Of a stretch of 59,050 nt of DNA, positions 42,726 through 52,594 are shown piece after piece. The position numbers were made by a program, and so were the translations under genes. Origin of the DNA: Clostridium sp. CAG:793 (GTDB lineage Bacteria > Bacillota > Clostridia > TANB77 > CAG-508); NCBI GenBank assembly GCA_000433915.1, contig HF993644.1, positions 52,876 to 111,925 of the forward strand, given 5' to 3'. The stretch's first letter is position 1. Each line of letters begins with the position of its first letter. Below the pieces are notes generated by a model. That model worked only from the letters and a program-made list of their open reading frames with translations, did not search any database and had not been told where the DNA came from.

Positions 42726-43469
42726 TTATTTTCCTATTTCATACGGATTACTTTCTGTTCCACTTCCACTTTTTACTTGGATTCCAGAACCGAAAGAAAC
42801 TACAGGGGCTACACAGCCAGGGTATTGACTACTGCCACCATCCGAACAAGCCAAGGATGTACCTGCCAAATCACTACCATACACGCGGCAGTGGACATCT
42901 CCAGATTCAATGGTTCGAAGCCCAAATCCAGCTCTCGATAAATTAGAATCAATGGCAACAAAGCGTGATGCAAGCCAGAAAGTATTGTCAGCTCTAAATA
43001 CCATACTATAGAAATTTTTATCAAAATATGAACTAGGGCTACTCATATAATAGTATGTTTGTGTACATGTTAAACTTGTTGCATCTGTTTTGTAAGTATC
43101 TGTCGTTGGATCCATATATACATCTTCACTTTGTTTTTTTCCTTTAGGATTCATTTTTCCCAACGCAGTCTCATCAATTTCTCCTAATATAATTTGTGTT
43201 CCATCTGTTACATCACTTATATTTACTCCTGAATATTTTTCTTGTGCATATATTGCCGGATATTTTATATTACTTCCTGTAAAAGTTTTTGTCGTTCCAT
43301 ATTGCGTTGTTTGGGTTTTATATGCATTTCTTGCTGCTATTCCTGCAGCATTCATTCTTGATTCTATATCTTCTATCGTCATATTCCTTGCTATTGCTCC
43401 CAAACTTGCATTTCCATATCTACTTTTGCATATATCATTACCAAGGCTTTCAGCTTCTACTTTTTTCAT
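42726..43469 (-). CDS. DUF6273-like surface module without an export signal
   Basis: A 247-residue protein. The C-terminal half (FWLASRFVAID, AGFGLRTIESGDV, CVAPVVSFGSGI, GTESNPYEIG) resembles the outer domain found on prepilin-like proteins of gut clostridia, related to DUF6273. Those have an N-terminal ITLVALVVTI helix, but this gene starts at MKKVEAESLG with no hydrophobic segment. GAGGT is six bases before the ATG, so the start looks real. It may be the remnant of a longer gene or a module exchanged with a pilin gene. The nearest prepilin-type gene is 207 bases upstream. Confidence 0.65.
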   Translation of the reverse strand: MKKVEAESLGNDICKSRYGNASLGAIARNMTIEDIESRMNAAGIAARNAYKTQTTQYGTTKTFTGSNIKYPAIYAQEKYSGVNISDVTDGTQIILGEIDETALGKMNPKGKKQSEDVYMDPTTDTYKTDATSLTCTQTYYYMSSPSSYFDKNFYSMVFRADNTFWLASRFVAIDSNLSRAGFGLRTIESGDVHCRVYGSDLAGTSLACSDGGSSQYPGCVAPVVSFGSGIQVKSGSGTESNPYEIGK

Positions 43470-43629
43470 ATTTGTACCTCTTCTTTCGTCTTTAACTTCT
43501 GTTTTTTAGTTTTCTTAATTGATTTCTAGTATATCAAAACACATATCTTTTTCAATGATATTTTATCCGAGTTTTTGCTTTTTTATTCCACAATTCAGCT
43601 TTTAAAATATATTTTAAATTAAACATAAC

Positions 43630-43669
43630 AAAAACATACCCTACGTAAGCTTATTTTAGGTATGTTTTT
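43630..43669 (-). terminator. Terminator after the LRR protein gene
   Basis: A perfect 11-bp stem AAAAACATACC/GGTATGTTTTT with an 18-base loop. Confidence 0.7.
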
Positions 43670-43676
43670 ATCAAAT

Positions 43677-45626
43677 TTATCTATTCCAATTAACTATTTT
43701 CAATCCTTTCGGTGCTCCCCAAGGTGCTCCGATAATCGAATCTCTTTTGTTATTCACATTGATATTTGATAAATTATTACAATTACCAAAAGCTGATTCT
43801 GAAATATTAGTTACTGAACCAGGAATATTTATTCCTGTTAATGCATAACAAAATCCAAAACTATTTCCTATTTTTTTTAATGTTTCTGGAAATTCTATTT
43901 CGCTGAGTTTATATTGTCCATGAAATGCACTATCTGCAATTTCTTCTACACCATTAATTACAGAGAAAATTCCGTTAATTTCATATAACACTGTATATAG
44001 TTTCGTTTTTTCCTTATTATATAAAATATTATTTTCAATTATATAATATGGGTTTTGACTATCTATTATTACACTTCCTGTATAATTATATTTAAACATT
44101 GATTCTATAAATTTTACTTTTCTTCCAATCTTTATCGTTTCTATTTTTTTACAATTTTGAAATACAAAATTACTTATAGCTGTTAGTGAATTTGGTAATA
44201 TTATATTTTTTGCGTTTGTTGCTTGCTGAAAAGATGAATCATATAAACTTAGTATTCCCAATTCATTATTTTCGTCCTTTAAATCAATGTTTTCCTCTTT
44301 TGAAAAACAAATATTTATCATTTTGGTATCTATGGTGTATAAAAGCTTTTTATCTTTATCAAGTTGAAATGTTGTGTTTCCTTTTTCCACTTCTATATCA
44401 GCAATAGTGTATGGTAATGCTCTTGGCAATAGTGGCTCATTTAAACTTGTTGGTATAATCAATTTTATTATATTAGTATATCCTGATATATCTAACCCAA
44501 ATTTTTTTATTCCTTCTGGTATCTTTAATATTGTTATGCTTTTCAAATATGCATCTGAAATAAAAAGTATATCATTTTTATTTCTTGTCATAAGCATTCC
44601 GTTTTGATAAATATAATTTCCTTCATTATTTTCTATTTGAATATCATTTAAGTTTTTATTATTATCAAATACATTTTTTCCTATTTTTTTAACTGTACTT
44701 GGTATTGTTATTGTTCTAAATATTGTACCTACAAAAGCCCCTCCTCCAATGCTTTCTAATCCATTTGATAAAATCACTTCTTTTAACTTAGCACATGCTG
44801 TAAATGCTGAGCCTCCAATTTCTTTTACACCACCTGGAATAACTATTCTTTCTAATGAGTCATTTCTATTAAACGCGTCTCCATATATATTTGTTAAACT
44901 CAATGGAAGTTCTATTTTTTTTAATTTTGTACAATTAGAAAAAGCCTTATTTCCTATAACTTCTACCCCTTCTTGCATTATTACTGTCTCCAATGTTGAA
45001 TTATATGCAAAGGCATTTGTACCTATTTCTTTTACCGTTCCTGGGATTATTATTGTTTTTAATCCTTCTAAATTGGCAAACGCTCCTTCACCTATTTTTG
45101 TTACACTATCAGGAATTGTCAATGTTCCTGTTTCATCCATTAGCAATAGATTTCCATTTGATGATAGTAATTCTCCATTTACTATGTCATATGGGTTTGC
45201 TGCTATTCCCAAGCTTTTTGCTATTTCTATCTCATTTTTATCTTGAGTATTTATTAATAGTGAACCTTTTATTATTTCTACTTTATCTATATACTCATCT
45301 TTTATATTTGGTATTACTGTTTTTATATTTCCTGTTTCTCCCTCAGGTTGTGTATTATATGTTAGACTTTCTTTTCCTACAGTTAATGTGCTTTCTAAAA
45401 AATCTCTATTTTCAGAAAGTTTTTCTGTTTTATATAATTCTAATTGTTCTTTATAACTTGATAATTCTGTTGATAGCTTTGCTTTTTGTGCTTGTGTTAG
45501 TATTCCATTAGTTCCTGTTAGCATTGGAATACTTACTCCTGCCAAAATTAACAATATTACTATCGTAACAACGAGTGCTACCAAAGTAATTGCTTTTTCA
45601 CTACCAACTTTCCTTAGTGTTCTCAT
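43677..45626 (-). CDS. Prepilin-like surface protein with BspA-type leucine-rich repeats
   Basis: 649 residues. The N-terminus has a basic start, then a type IV pilin-like helix (ITLVALVVTIVILLILAGVSI, residues 13-33) and an amphipathic helix (QAQKAKLSTELSSYKEQLELY). From about 165 on there are many LRR_5 repeats of the form IGEGAFANLEGLKTIIIPGTVKEIG, interrupted near 330-470 by degenerate units. Such repeats mediate adhesion and binding. The pilin-like start suggests it is handled by prepilin peptidase or simply anchored in the membrane. It is transcribed alone, with its own terminator. Confidence 0.85.
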   Translation of the reverse strand: MRTLRKVGSEKAITLVALVVTIVILLILAGVSIPMLTGTNGILTQAQKAKLSTELSSYKEQLELYKTEKLSENRDFLESTLTVGKESLTYNTQPEGETGNIKTVIPNIKDEYIDKVEIIKGSLLINTQDKNEIEIAKSLGIAANPYDIVNGELLSSNGNLLLMDETGTLTIPDSVTKIGEGAFANLEGLKTIIIPGTVKEIGTNAFAYNSTLETVIMQEGVEVIGNKAFSNCTKLKKIELPLSLTNIYGDAFNRNDSLERIVIPGGVKEIGGSAFTACAKLKEVILSNGLESIGGGAFVGTIFRTITIPSTVKKIGKNVFDNNKNLNDIQIENNEGNYIYQNGMLMTRNKNDILFISDAYLKSITILKIPEGIKKFGLDISGYTNIIKLIIPTSLNEPLLPRALPYTIADIEVEKGNTTFQLDKDKKLLYTIDTKMINICFSKEENIDLKDENNELGILSLYDSSFQQATNAKNIILPNSLTAISNFVFQNCKKIETIKIGRKVKFIESMFKYNYTGSVIIDSQNPYYIIENNILYNKEKTKLYTVLYEINGIFSVINGVEEIADSAFHGQYKLSEIEFPETLKKIGNSFGFCYALTGINIPGSVTNISESAFGNCNNLSNINVNNKRDSIIGAPWGAPKGLKIVNWNR

Positions 45627-45797
45627 TTTTCAAAAATTTCCTCCTTATCTCATTTTTTATAATATTATTAGTTAATATTATTTTTTTATACAAATTATAA
45701 TTTTATCTTAGCATTCTTTCACACCAGTGTCAATATATTTAATTATCAAACAATATATAATTAAATTTAAGATTATAATTGATTGAAGGAGCTTTCC

Positions 45798-46064
45798 ATG
45801 AAAAATTGCAGTAAATATGAAGATAATTTAAACCTTATTGGTCCAATATTAAAAGAAAAAAGATTAGAAAAAGGACTATCTTTAGAAAAACTTTCTGCTG
45901 AATTATTACTCCTTGGAATAAATATCCCAGTCACAAGTTTACATCGAATAGAAAACAATCAAAGAACAGTTAGAGATTATGAAATATGCGCATTTGCAGT
46001 TGTTTTAGGAATAAATGTTACAGATTTACTTGATCCAATCACTAAAAGATTTAAAGTTTCATAA
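45798..46064 (+). CDS. XRE-family helix-turn-helix regulator
   Basis: An 88-residue Cro/CI-type protein. The HTH runs through IGPILKEKRLEKGLSLEKLSAEL and ITSL-like VTSLHRIENNQRTVRDYE. It has no effector domain. The ATG at 45798 follows GAAGGAG; a TTG at 45783 in frame is upstream of that site. It is divergent from the LRR protein gene (171 bases), so it may control that gene or itself. Confidence 0.85.
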   Translation: MKNCSKYEDNLNLIGPILKEKRLEKGLSLEKLSAELLLLGINIPVTSLHRIENNQRTVRDYEICAFAVVLGINVTDLLDPITKRFKVS

Positions 46065-46065
46065 A

Positions 46066-46105
46066 AAAAGCACACTATATATTTTACATATACAGTGTGT
46101 TTTTA
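46066..46105. terminator. Bidirectional terminator between the XRE and M23 genes
   Basis: An imperfect stem centred on CACACT/AGTGTG, with A-rich and T-rich ends on both sides. It separates two convergent genes. Confidence 0.7.
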
Positions 46106-47041
46106 TTAATAAATATATTTTTGAGGGTTAACTGTTGAACCATTAATTCTAATTTCAAAATGTAAATGGTTACCCGTCGAATTACCTGTTGAACCAACTT
46201 TAGCAATTACATCACCTGCTGTTACTGATTTACCAACATATGTTGTCAATGAACTACAATGTCCATAATAAGTTTCAACACCATTCCCGTGTGAAATTAT
46301 AACTAAATTTCCATACCCACTCATCCAGCCAGCATACTTAATAGTTCCATCTGCTGCTGCTTTTATCTCAGTACCATATCTAGCTGCTATGTCTAACCCT
46401 GCATGAGCATGGTTTCTGATGCTTTCCCTACTTCCGTATCTTGATGATATTGTTCCATTTGATACGGGAATACATGCTAAATATATACCATTAACTGTTC
46501 GTTTATCTTTTTCTTGCTTTTCTTGAAGTTTTGCGTTCATCTCTTCAGTAATCTTGTTTTTGGCCTCTTGAATTGACTCTTCACTCACTTCTTCTTCCAA
46601 ATATAAAGTTGTTATCTTTAAATCTGGTTCAATTTCACTATAATCCTGTTTTAGTTCTTCTACTAAATTTTCCGCTTCATCTAAAGTATTAACATATACG
46701 ATATTATCTGAATTATTATCTGCTATTTCATATACTCTGTAAATTTTGCTTGAATTTCCTTTTAAAATATCAAATGTTTCGTCTTCATTGACATTAGATC
46801 TACTAACAAACTGAAAATCGTAGCTTACATTATCTAAAGCTACAAACGCTACATTGTCTTCATCAACATTTAAAATTTCATTTTCTATTTTATTTTGAAA
46901 TTCATCTTTATTATTTACAAAACCAATTTGTTTTCCTGCTAAACTTACAGCATAAGCAGGCTTAAATTTTACTGCTATTGTTACTATTAATAATATTATT
47001 GCCATAGCTATTACTTGCAAGATTCTTATCTTTCGTGTCAT
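46106..47041 (-). CDS. M23-family metallopeptidase, cell-wall hydrolase
   Basis: 311 residues with an N-terminal signal anchor (VIAMAIILLIVTIAV) and a C-terminal LytM domain: HAHAGLD (first H and D ligands), YYGHCSS and GNHLHFEIR (HxH). It probably cleaves peptidoglycan cross-bridges. The middle, residues 40-175, is a helical and beta part of unknown role, rich in E and N. The domain set resembles SpoIIQ-like and other clostridial envelope hydrolases, but no SpoIIIA partner genes are here. Confidence 0.88.
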   Translation of the reverse strand: MTRKIRILQVIAMAIILLIVTIAVKFKPAYAVSLAGKQIGFVNNKDEFQNKIENEILNVDEDNVAFVALDNVSYDFQFVSRSNVNEDETFDILKGNSSKIYRVYEIADNNSDNIVYVNTLDEAENLVEELKQDYSEIEPDLKITTLYLEEEVSEESIQEAKNKITEEMNAKLQEKQEKDKRTVNGIYLACIPVSNGTISSRYGSRESIRNHAHAGLDIAARYGTEIKAAADGTIKYAGWMSGYGNLVIISHGNGVETYYGHCSSLTTYVGKSVTAGDVIAKVGSTGNSTGNHLHFEIRINGSTVNPQKYIY

Positions 47042-47169
47042 ATAATGTGCTATTGCATTTTCGCTTAAAATATATATTCACACTCCTTTTTTGTGCAGCG
47101 TAATTTCAATTATAACATATATTCTTTACAAATTCAAGCAAATTATGCAAAAAATGCTACATTTGCCAG

Positions 47170-47898
47170 CTAATTGCTCAATATTTCTACATTTTTTAGC
47201 ATAATTCCATCTCTAAAAACATAAGCCATATTAGGAAAAATCCATTCCAAAGCCTCATTAGAAATCCAGCTACTATCATTATAAATTCCTTTATTATATG
47301 CCAGAGACACCCTTTCCATATATTTTTCAAGTTCAATATGAGTAACAATTGCATTTATTATCATATATATAATAAGAATATAATCTGTAATTTTTTGCTT
47401 TTCTAAATTTTGAGGTTCAATATATTTAATAAATCTATCTGCTATTGGTTTCATTATATATATTAATAACACTGATAATATTCCCCATGATATTGCAAAA
47501 TAAAAACAAGTTCTCCCATTTATATTTAAAAACTTCCCTGCATAATCCCAGAACTTTGCTCCATACATTGCTTGAATATAATAACTTGATATATATTCAA
47601 ATGCACTCCCAATTATTCCTCCTAGTATAAAAACAACAATTATCTCAATAACTTTATTCGCAGAAATCTCATTTCTCATCCATTGCATACATATAATTAG
47701 AATAATAGCTCCTACCCCATAAATAGGGCAAAATGGTCCAAATATGAATCCCTTCCTACTTTCTAGTTTTCCAGCAGTTATCAAACAAAATAAATTCTCT
47801 ACAATCATTCCTAAAAAACTAAAAATAAAGAAATACCATACAATTTGGTGAATTGTTGGTATCTCCTTATCTTCTATATATTTATAATCTATTTTCAT
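47170..47898 (-). CDS. CmpB-like membrane protein, second copy
   Basis: A 242-residue membrane protein of the same family as 29183-29989: SFLGMIVENLF, RKGFIFGPFCPIYGVGA, FEYISSYYIQAMYGAKFWDYAG and LNINGRTC. About six membrane segments. It lacks the lysine-rich tail of the first copy. I use the ATG at 47898, after AGGTGA; a TTG at 47925 has no site. Function unproved. Confidence 0.82.
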   Translation of the reverse strand: MKIDYKYIEDKEIPTIHQIVWYFFIFSFLGMIVENLFCLITAGKLESRKGFIFGPFCPIYGVGAIILIICMQWMRNEISANKVIEIIVVFILGGIIGSAFEYISSYYIQAMYGAKFWDYAGKFLNINGRTCFYFAISWGILSVLLIYIMKPIADRFIKYIEPQNLEKQKITDYILIIYMIINAIVTHIELEKYMERVSLAYNKGIYNDSSWISNEALEWIFPNMAYVFRDGIMLKNVEILSN

Positions 47899-47941
47899 AT
47901 AATCACCTGAAAATATTATAAACAATATTCAATTTTTTATA

Positions 47942-48775
47942 CTATATTTCAATTATATCCATCTCTGATGTAAAAGCGACATTACCATAAGCATAGATAA
48001 TATATAGCTCTCCACTAGGTCCTTGAATAAAATTCGTTACATTTTTTACATCATACATTGAATTTGATAAATCTCTTTCATATATATTGTATCCCGTACT
48101 TTGTACAGATCTTGCCTCATCAGCAGCTTCTTGAACTACTAATTTAATTTTTTTATTAACTGCATTTGAATCAAGACCTCTAGCATTTAATATATCTGTA
48201 ATTGCAACATCTGAATCTGTTTTTAAATTGTAATTATATGCTTGTACTAGCAATCTCTGAGCATTATCTCCTTCTTTGATAGACGCCATTATTGCAACAG
48301 ATAAAATATCATTATTTATATATGCTGTATAACTTACTTCACATATAGTGTATATTGAAGCATTAGTCATTATGCTGTTTAGTTTATTTACAAATACGCT
48401 TTCAGTTGTATCATTATATTTCTTAACTACTTCACTATCAATATTTATATATGGTAATGTAGCTTTTATATTGTATTTTCCTTCTTCTTGTTTTGAAAAT
48501 CCATCAATTGAACTATAAACAATCTTTTGCTCATTTATAACTTTCTTTATATTAGTATCATCATATTCACTACCATTAAATTTATTAGTAAATAAGTCTT
48601 TGAATTGATCTTTTACAGATTCTTGATCATCTGTTGAATTTACTGAATTTTCAATATATATATTCTCTCTTTTTCCTTCTTTTCCATGTAGCTCATAATA
48701 AACTCCTATGAAGACAGAAGCAATGCACAAAAATATTGTGATTCCATAAAGTACATATCTAACTTTTTTACTCAT
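47942..48775 (-). CDS. Membrane-anchored protein with a DUF4163/DUF3298-like domain
   Basis: 277 residues: an N-terminal membrane helix (YVLYGITIFLCIASVFIGVYY), an acidic polar linker, then a domain with ICEVSYTAYINNDILSVAIM and RLLVQAYNYNLKTDSDVAITDIL, which has the pattern of the extracellular DUF4163/DUF3298 domains. The role of that domain is not clear, and no catalytic NodB domain is attached. The ATG at 48775 is chosen over a GTG at 48784 that overlaps the AAGAGAG site. Confidence 0.7.
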   Translation of the reverse strand: MSKKVRYVLYGITIFLCIASVFIGVYYELHGKEGKRENIYIENSVNSTDDQESVKDQFKDLFTNKFNGSEYDDTNIKKVINEQKIVYSSIDGFSKQEEGKYNIKATLPYINIDSEVVKKYNDTTESVFVNKLNSIMTNASIYTICEVSYTAYINNDILSVAIMASIKEGDNAQRLLVQAYNYNLKTDSDVAITDILNARGLDSNAVNKKIKLVVQEAADEARSVQSTGYNIYERDLSNSMYDVKNVTNFIQGPSGELYIIYAYGNVAFTSEMDIIEI

Positions 48776-48870
48776 ATTAATCACTCTCTTTCATTTGTAT
48801 TTCGACTAAATTATATCATGAATAATTTTCTAAAACAAGCTTTGGTCATACAAAAATCACATTTCTTTTA

Positions 48871-48899
48871 TTGACTTAATAGTAAATATAGAGTAAAAT
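48871..48899 (+). promoter_or_regulatory. Promoter of clpE
   Basis: TTGACT (48871-48876), a 17-base spacer and TAAAAT (48894-48899). The leader is about 20 bases. No convincing CtsR heptad repeat is seen. Confidence 0.7.
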
Positions 48900-48925
48900 A
48901 TTAGCTAGAATGGAGACTTTATAAT

Positions 48926-51280
48926 ATGTTATGTTCAATTTGTAAAAAGAATACAGCAGTTATTTTTGTTAATCAACAAAATAGCTCTGGTGAAACAGAA
49001 ACAATAGGATATTGTTATGAATGTGCTAAGAAAAAAGGTGTTAATCCTTTAAATACATTTTCAAACAACAATTCTAACTTATCTAATGAAGATATAAATA
49101 ATATGACAAATCAATTAAATGAAATGTTTAAAGATTTGTCATCTAACCTATCATTACAAGGATTAAATCCTGATGATTTAGATGATAATTCAGATACATT
49201 AAATGATGAAGATTCTGAAAATAAACCTATGGGATTTGCTATCCCTCTTGGCTCAATTTTTTCAGGAATGTTCGGTTCTAAAGATGGTTCAGATAATACA
49301 TCAAATGGTACTTCTTCTGAAAGAAAATCTGTAAAAACTGAAAAGAAACAAGATAAAAAAAGACGTACTTTAAATGCTTATGGAACTAATCTTACAGAAA
49401 AAGCTAAGAATGGTCAGATTGATGCAGTTATTGGACGTGATAAAGAAATATCAAGAATGATTCAAATTTTAAACAGACGTACTAAAAATAATCCTTGTTT
49501 AATTGGTGAACCTGGTGTTGGAAAAACAGCAATTGCTCAAGGTTTGGCACTTAGAATTGCTAGTGGTGATGTTCCAGCTAAACTTTTAAATAAAGAAGTA
49601 TATTTGCTAGATATGACAGCAATTGTAGCTGGCACACAATTTAGAGGTCAATTCGAAGCAAGAATGAAAAATATTATTGAAGAATGCAAATCTGCCGGAA
49701 ATATTATATTGGTTATTGATGAAATTCACAATATAATCGGTGCAGGAGATGCAGATCATTCAATGAATGCAGCTAATATTCTTAAACCTTCACTTGCTGA
49801 TGGTACTATCCAACTTATTGGAACTACTACCCTAACTGAGTATAGAAAATATATTGAAAAAGACACTGCTCTTGAACGTAGATTTCAACCAATAATGATT
49901 GAAGAGCCTTCTGTTGAAGATAGTATTTCAATATTACAAGGAATTAAAGGATATTACGAAAATTATCATAAAGTAAAAATTTCAAATGATGTAATTAGAA
50001 AACTTGTTATATTATCTGAAAAATATATACATGATAGATTTCTTCCAGATAAAGCAATCGATGTATTAGACGAAGCTTGCTCTAGAATAAATCTTGATAA
50101 CAAGGATTTATATAATCTTGAAATTTTGAAAAATAAACTTGCTGATGTTCAAGCTAAAAAAGAAGAAGCTGCATCTGCTGACATGGCTGATGATTATAAA
50201 AAAGCAGCTGAATTAAAAATGCAAGAATGTAAATTAACTGATGAAATTAATAATCTAGAATCTAAAATGACTCCTAAAGAGCTTACTGTAGAAGATATTG
50301 CAAAAGTTATTGAAAACTGGACTAAAATTCCTGTTCAAAAAATCACTGAAGAAGAAACTCGTGCCCTATTATCTCTTGAAGATAATCTTCATAAAAGAGT
50401 AATTGGTCAAAATGAAGCAGTTGCCTCTGTTGCAAGAGCTATTAGAAGAAATCGTGCAGGATTAAAAAGTACTAGAAGACCACCATCTTTTATATTTGTA
50501 GGACCTACTGGTGTTGGAAAAACTGAGTTAGCCAAAGCTCTTTCATCAGAAGTCTTTGGAAGTGAAGATAGTATAATCAGAATAGATATGTCTGAGTACA
50601 TGGAAAGCAATTCAACAGCTAAACTTATAGGCGCTCCTCCTGGATATGTAGGATACGACGACGCTGGCCAGCTTACTGAAAAGGTAAAAAGACATCCTTA
50701 TTCAATAGTATTGCTTGATGAAATTGAAAAAGCTCATCCTGATGTATTTAATTTACTTCTTCAAGTGTTAGATGATGGACGTCTTACTGACAGTCAAGGA
50801 AATACTGTAAACTTTGAAAACACTATCATAATAATGACATCTAATGTCGGTTCTAATCAAAATCTGAACTCAATTGGATTTGGAGCTACTTCTGAATTTA
50901 GAAAAGCCAAAATTCAAGAAAGTTTACGTGAAACTTTTAGACCAGAATTTTTAAATAGAGTTGACGAAATTGTTGTATTTGATTCATTAAATCATGATGA
51001 ACTAATTCAAATTGTAGATTTAATGTTAAAAGATACTCAAAATGTATTAAATGATAGAAATATAAAAATGTATGTTTCTGATGAAGCTAAATCATTTTTA
51101 TTAGAAAAAGGAACTGATTTAAAATATGGAGCTAGACCATTAAGAAGAGCTGTTCAAAGATATATTGAAGATGAGCTTTCTGACATGATATTAAAATCAG
51201 AATTATTAAACGGTCAAATTATTTTTATTGATGCAAAAGATAATAATTTAACTTTTAAAGTTGAATCAGAAAAAAAATAA
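48926..51280 (+). CDS. clpE: Clp protease ATP-binding subunit ClpE
   Basis: A 784-residue AAA+ unfoldase that feeds ClpP. In place of a Clp_N domain it has an N-terminal zinc finger with C3, C6, C30 and C33 (CSIC and CYEC), the mark of ClpE. Residues 45-145 are a polar N/S/D-rich linker. The first AAA module has GEPGVGKT (194-201) and VIDEIHN, a UVR-like linker (DDYKKAAELKMQECKL) follows, and the second module has GPTGVGKT (526-533) and LLDEIEKAHPDV. It is longer than Bacillus ClpE because of the linker. No mcsA, mcsB or ctsR is adjacent. Confidence 0.9.
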   Translation: MLCSICKKNTAVIFVNQQNSSGETETIGYCYECAKKKGVNPLNTFSNNNSNLSNEDINNMTNQLNEMFKDLSSNLSLQGLNPDDLDDNSDTLNDEDSENKPMGFAIPLGSIFSGMFGSKDGSDNTSNGTSSERKSVKTEKKQDKKRRTLNAYGTNLTEKAKNGQIDAVIGRDKEISRMIQILNRRTKNNPCLIGEPGVGKTAIAQGLALRIASGDVPAKLLNKEVYLLDMTAIVAGTQFRGQFEARMKNIIEECKSAGNIILVIDEIHNIIGAGDADHSMNAANILKPSLADGTIQLIGTTTLTEYRKYIEKDTALERRFQPIMIEEPSVEDSISILQGIKGYYENYHKVKISNDVIRKLVILSEKYIHDRFLPDKAIDVLDEACSRINLDNKDLYNLEILKNKLADVQAKKEEAASADMADDYKKAAELKMQECKLTDEINNLESKMTPKELTVEDIAKVIENWTKIPVQKITEEETRALLSLEDNLHKRVIGQNEAVASVARAIRRNRAGLKSTRRPPSFIFVGPTGVGKTELAKALSSEVFGSEDSIIRIDMSEYMESNSTAKLIGAPPGYVGYDDAGQLTEKVKRHPYSIVLLDEIEKAHPDVFNLLLQVLDDGRLTDSQGNTVNFENTIIIMTSNVGSNQNLNSIGFGATSEFRKAKIQESLRETFRPEFLNRVDEIVVFDSLNHDELIQIVDLMLKDTQNVLNDRNIKMYVSDEAKSFLLEKGTDLKYGARPLRRAVQRYIEDELSDMILKSELLNGQIIFIDAKDNNLTFKVESEKK

Positions 51281-51320
51281 TTTCTTTATACTATTAAAGA
51301 CACTTTAGGGGGATTAAAAA

Positions 51321-51908
51321 ATGAAGTATATAAAACATATTCCAAATATCTTAACAATAATAAGATTCATATTCGTACCATTTATCATAGTTGCTCTTGC
51401 ATTAAATAATTACATACTTGCATTTGTTCTATTCACTTTATCATCTATCTCAGATATACTTGATGGATATATTGCAAGAAAATATAATGCAATATCTGAC
51501 TTTGGAAAATTAATGGATCCATTAGCTGATAAACTTACGCAATTATCAATATTAGTTACACTTTCATTAAAGCATATAATTCCATTATGGATTGCTATAA
51601 TTTTAATTTGCAAAGAATTAGTTTTAATTTGCGGTGCATCATTCTTATATGGAAAGCAACTAGTTGTATCAAGCAAATGGTATGGTAAACTTACAACAGT
51701 GTTATTGTATTTAGCAGTAGTAAGTTCATTTATGATACACATTTTTAACTTACCTCATTTTGATATTTATATATATATATTAGCTGTAATTCTAGCTATC
51801 TTTTCTCTAATAAGTTATATAACATACTTTTATGGAAAAGGATATTTGCCAAATAAAGAGGAACTTAAAAAAAATACTCCCCCTACAAACAGTAATAAAT
51901 CAAAATAA
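51321..51908 (+). CDS. pgsA: CDP-diacylglycerol--glycerol-3-phosphate 3-phosphatidyltransferase
   Basis: Makes phosphatidylglycerol phosphate in the membrane. The CDP-alcohol motif D-G-x2-A-R-x8-G-x3-D-x3-D is complete: DGYIARKYNAISDFGKLMDPLAD. 195 residues with four or more membrane helices and a short polar tail. GGGGG upstream of ATG. It follows clpE by 40 bases and may be cotranscribed with it. Confidence 0.94.
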   Translation: MKYIKHIPNILTIIRFIFVPFIIVALALNNYILAFVLFTLSSISDILDGYIARKYNAISDFGKLMDPLADKLTQLSILVTLSLKHIIPLWIAIILICKELVLICGASFLYGKQLVVSSKWYGKLTTVLLYLAVVSSFMIHIFNLPHFDIYIYILAVILAIFSLISYITYFYGKGYLPNKEELKKNTPPTNSNKSK

Positions 51909-51915
51909 TCTAAAA

Positions 51916-51951
51916 CCGATATATAGAATTTCCCTATATATCGGCTTTTTT
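51916..51951. terminator. Terminator between pgsA and the BofC-like gene
   Basis: A perfect 11-bp stem CCGATATATAG/CTATATATCGG (51916-51926 with 51934-51944) with A and T runs on either side; probably serves both convergent genes. Confidence 0.8.
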
Positions 51952-52536
51952 CTATTCATAATCACTTAATCTTTCAAGTAACTCATTATCTCCGTGAGCT
52001 TTTATTCCTTTTTTTAATAATTCTACATCTTCTTCCGGCAAATATTTAGTTTCTATATCTGTAGTTTCTTTTAACTCCATATTTCCATTAGAGTCCACAT
52101 TATATATCACAATTACACCATCATTTTCCTTTATTATATAATGATAATCACACATATCATTCTTTTCTTTATAAAACTCTACTTTTTCACTTGAAAAACT
52201 TTTTATTTTCCAGTCAGGATATGATTTGCTAAAATATTCTTCATTTTGATTAACATCTCCAGATGGAATCTTCTTCTTACTTATCACATCTTGACCACAT
52301 CCATTGTAATATGTTTCAAATATTAGATATGCATTAGGAGATGTCTTTATTTCATTTGAAGAAGTAACAATTATGTTAGTTTCATTTCTCTTTGCTATCT
52401 TATTTACATTTTCAACTTCATCTATCATTCCCTGTTCCATAGATGTATCATTAAATACATGTACAATAATTCCTAAAGTTATACCAGCTATAATAGCTAT
52501 AAAAAAATATCCTATTAAGATTGATTTTTTCATCAT
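51952..52536 (-). CDS. BofC C-terminal-domain protein
   Basis: 194 residues: an N-terminal membrane helix (LIGYFFIAIIAGITLGIIV), a polar middle, then a domain with SYPDWKIKSFSSEKVEFYKE and YIIKENDGVIVIYNVDSNGNMELKET-type strands ending in GIKAHGDNELLERLSDYE, matching the BofC C-terminal domain family. In Bacillus, BofC is a forespore protein that inhibits SpoIVB and so delays sigma-K activation. Clostridial homologues may also act in vegetative cells. Two ATG codons are adjacent; AGGTG precedes them. Confidence 0.75.
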   Translation of the reverse strand: MMKKSILIGYFFIAIIAGITLGIIVHVFNDTSMEQGMIDEVENVNKIAKRNETNIIVTSSNEIKTSPNAYLIFETYYNGCGQDVISKKKIPSGDVNQNEEYFSKSYPDWKIKSFSSEKVEFYKEKNDMCDYHYIIKENDGVIVIYNVDSNGNMELKETTDIETKYLPEEDVELLKKGIKAHGDNELLERLSDYE

Positions 52537-52594
52537 TTCACCTCAATAGGATTATTTCCATAATATATAAATTTATTCTAAAAAATTCCAAATA

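Noticed and set aside
48776..48925. CtsR operator upstream of clpE
   Set aside because: A single TTTGGTCA is seen, but not the tandem heptad GGTCAAA-N3-GGTCAAA.
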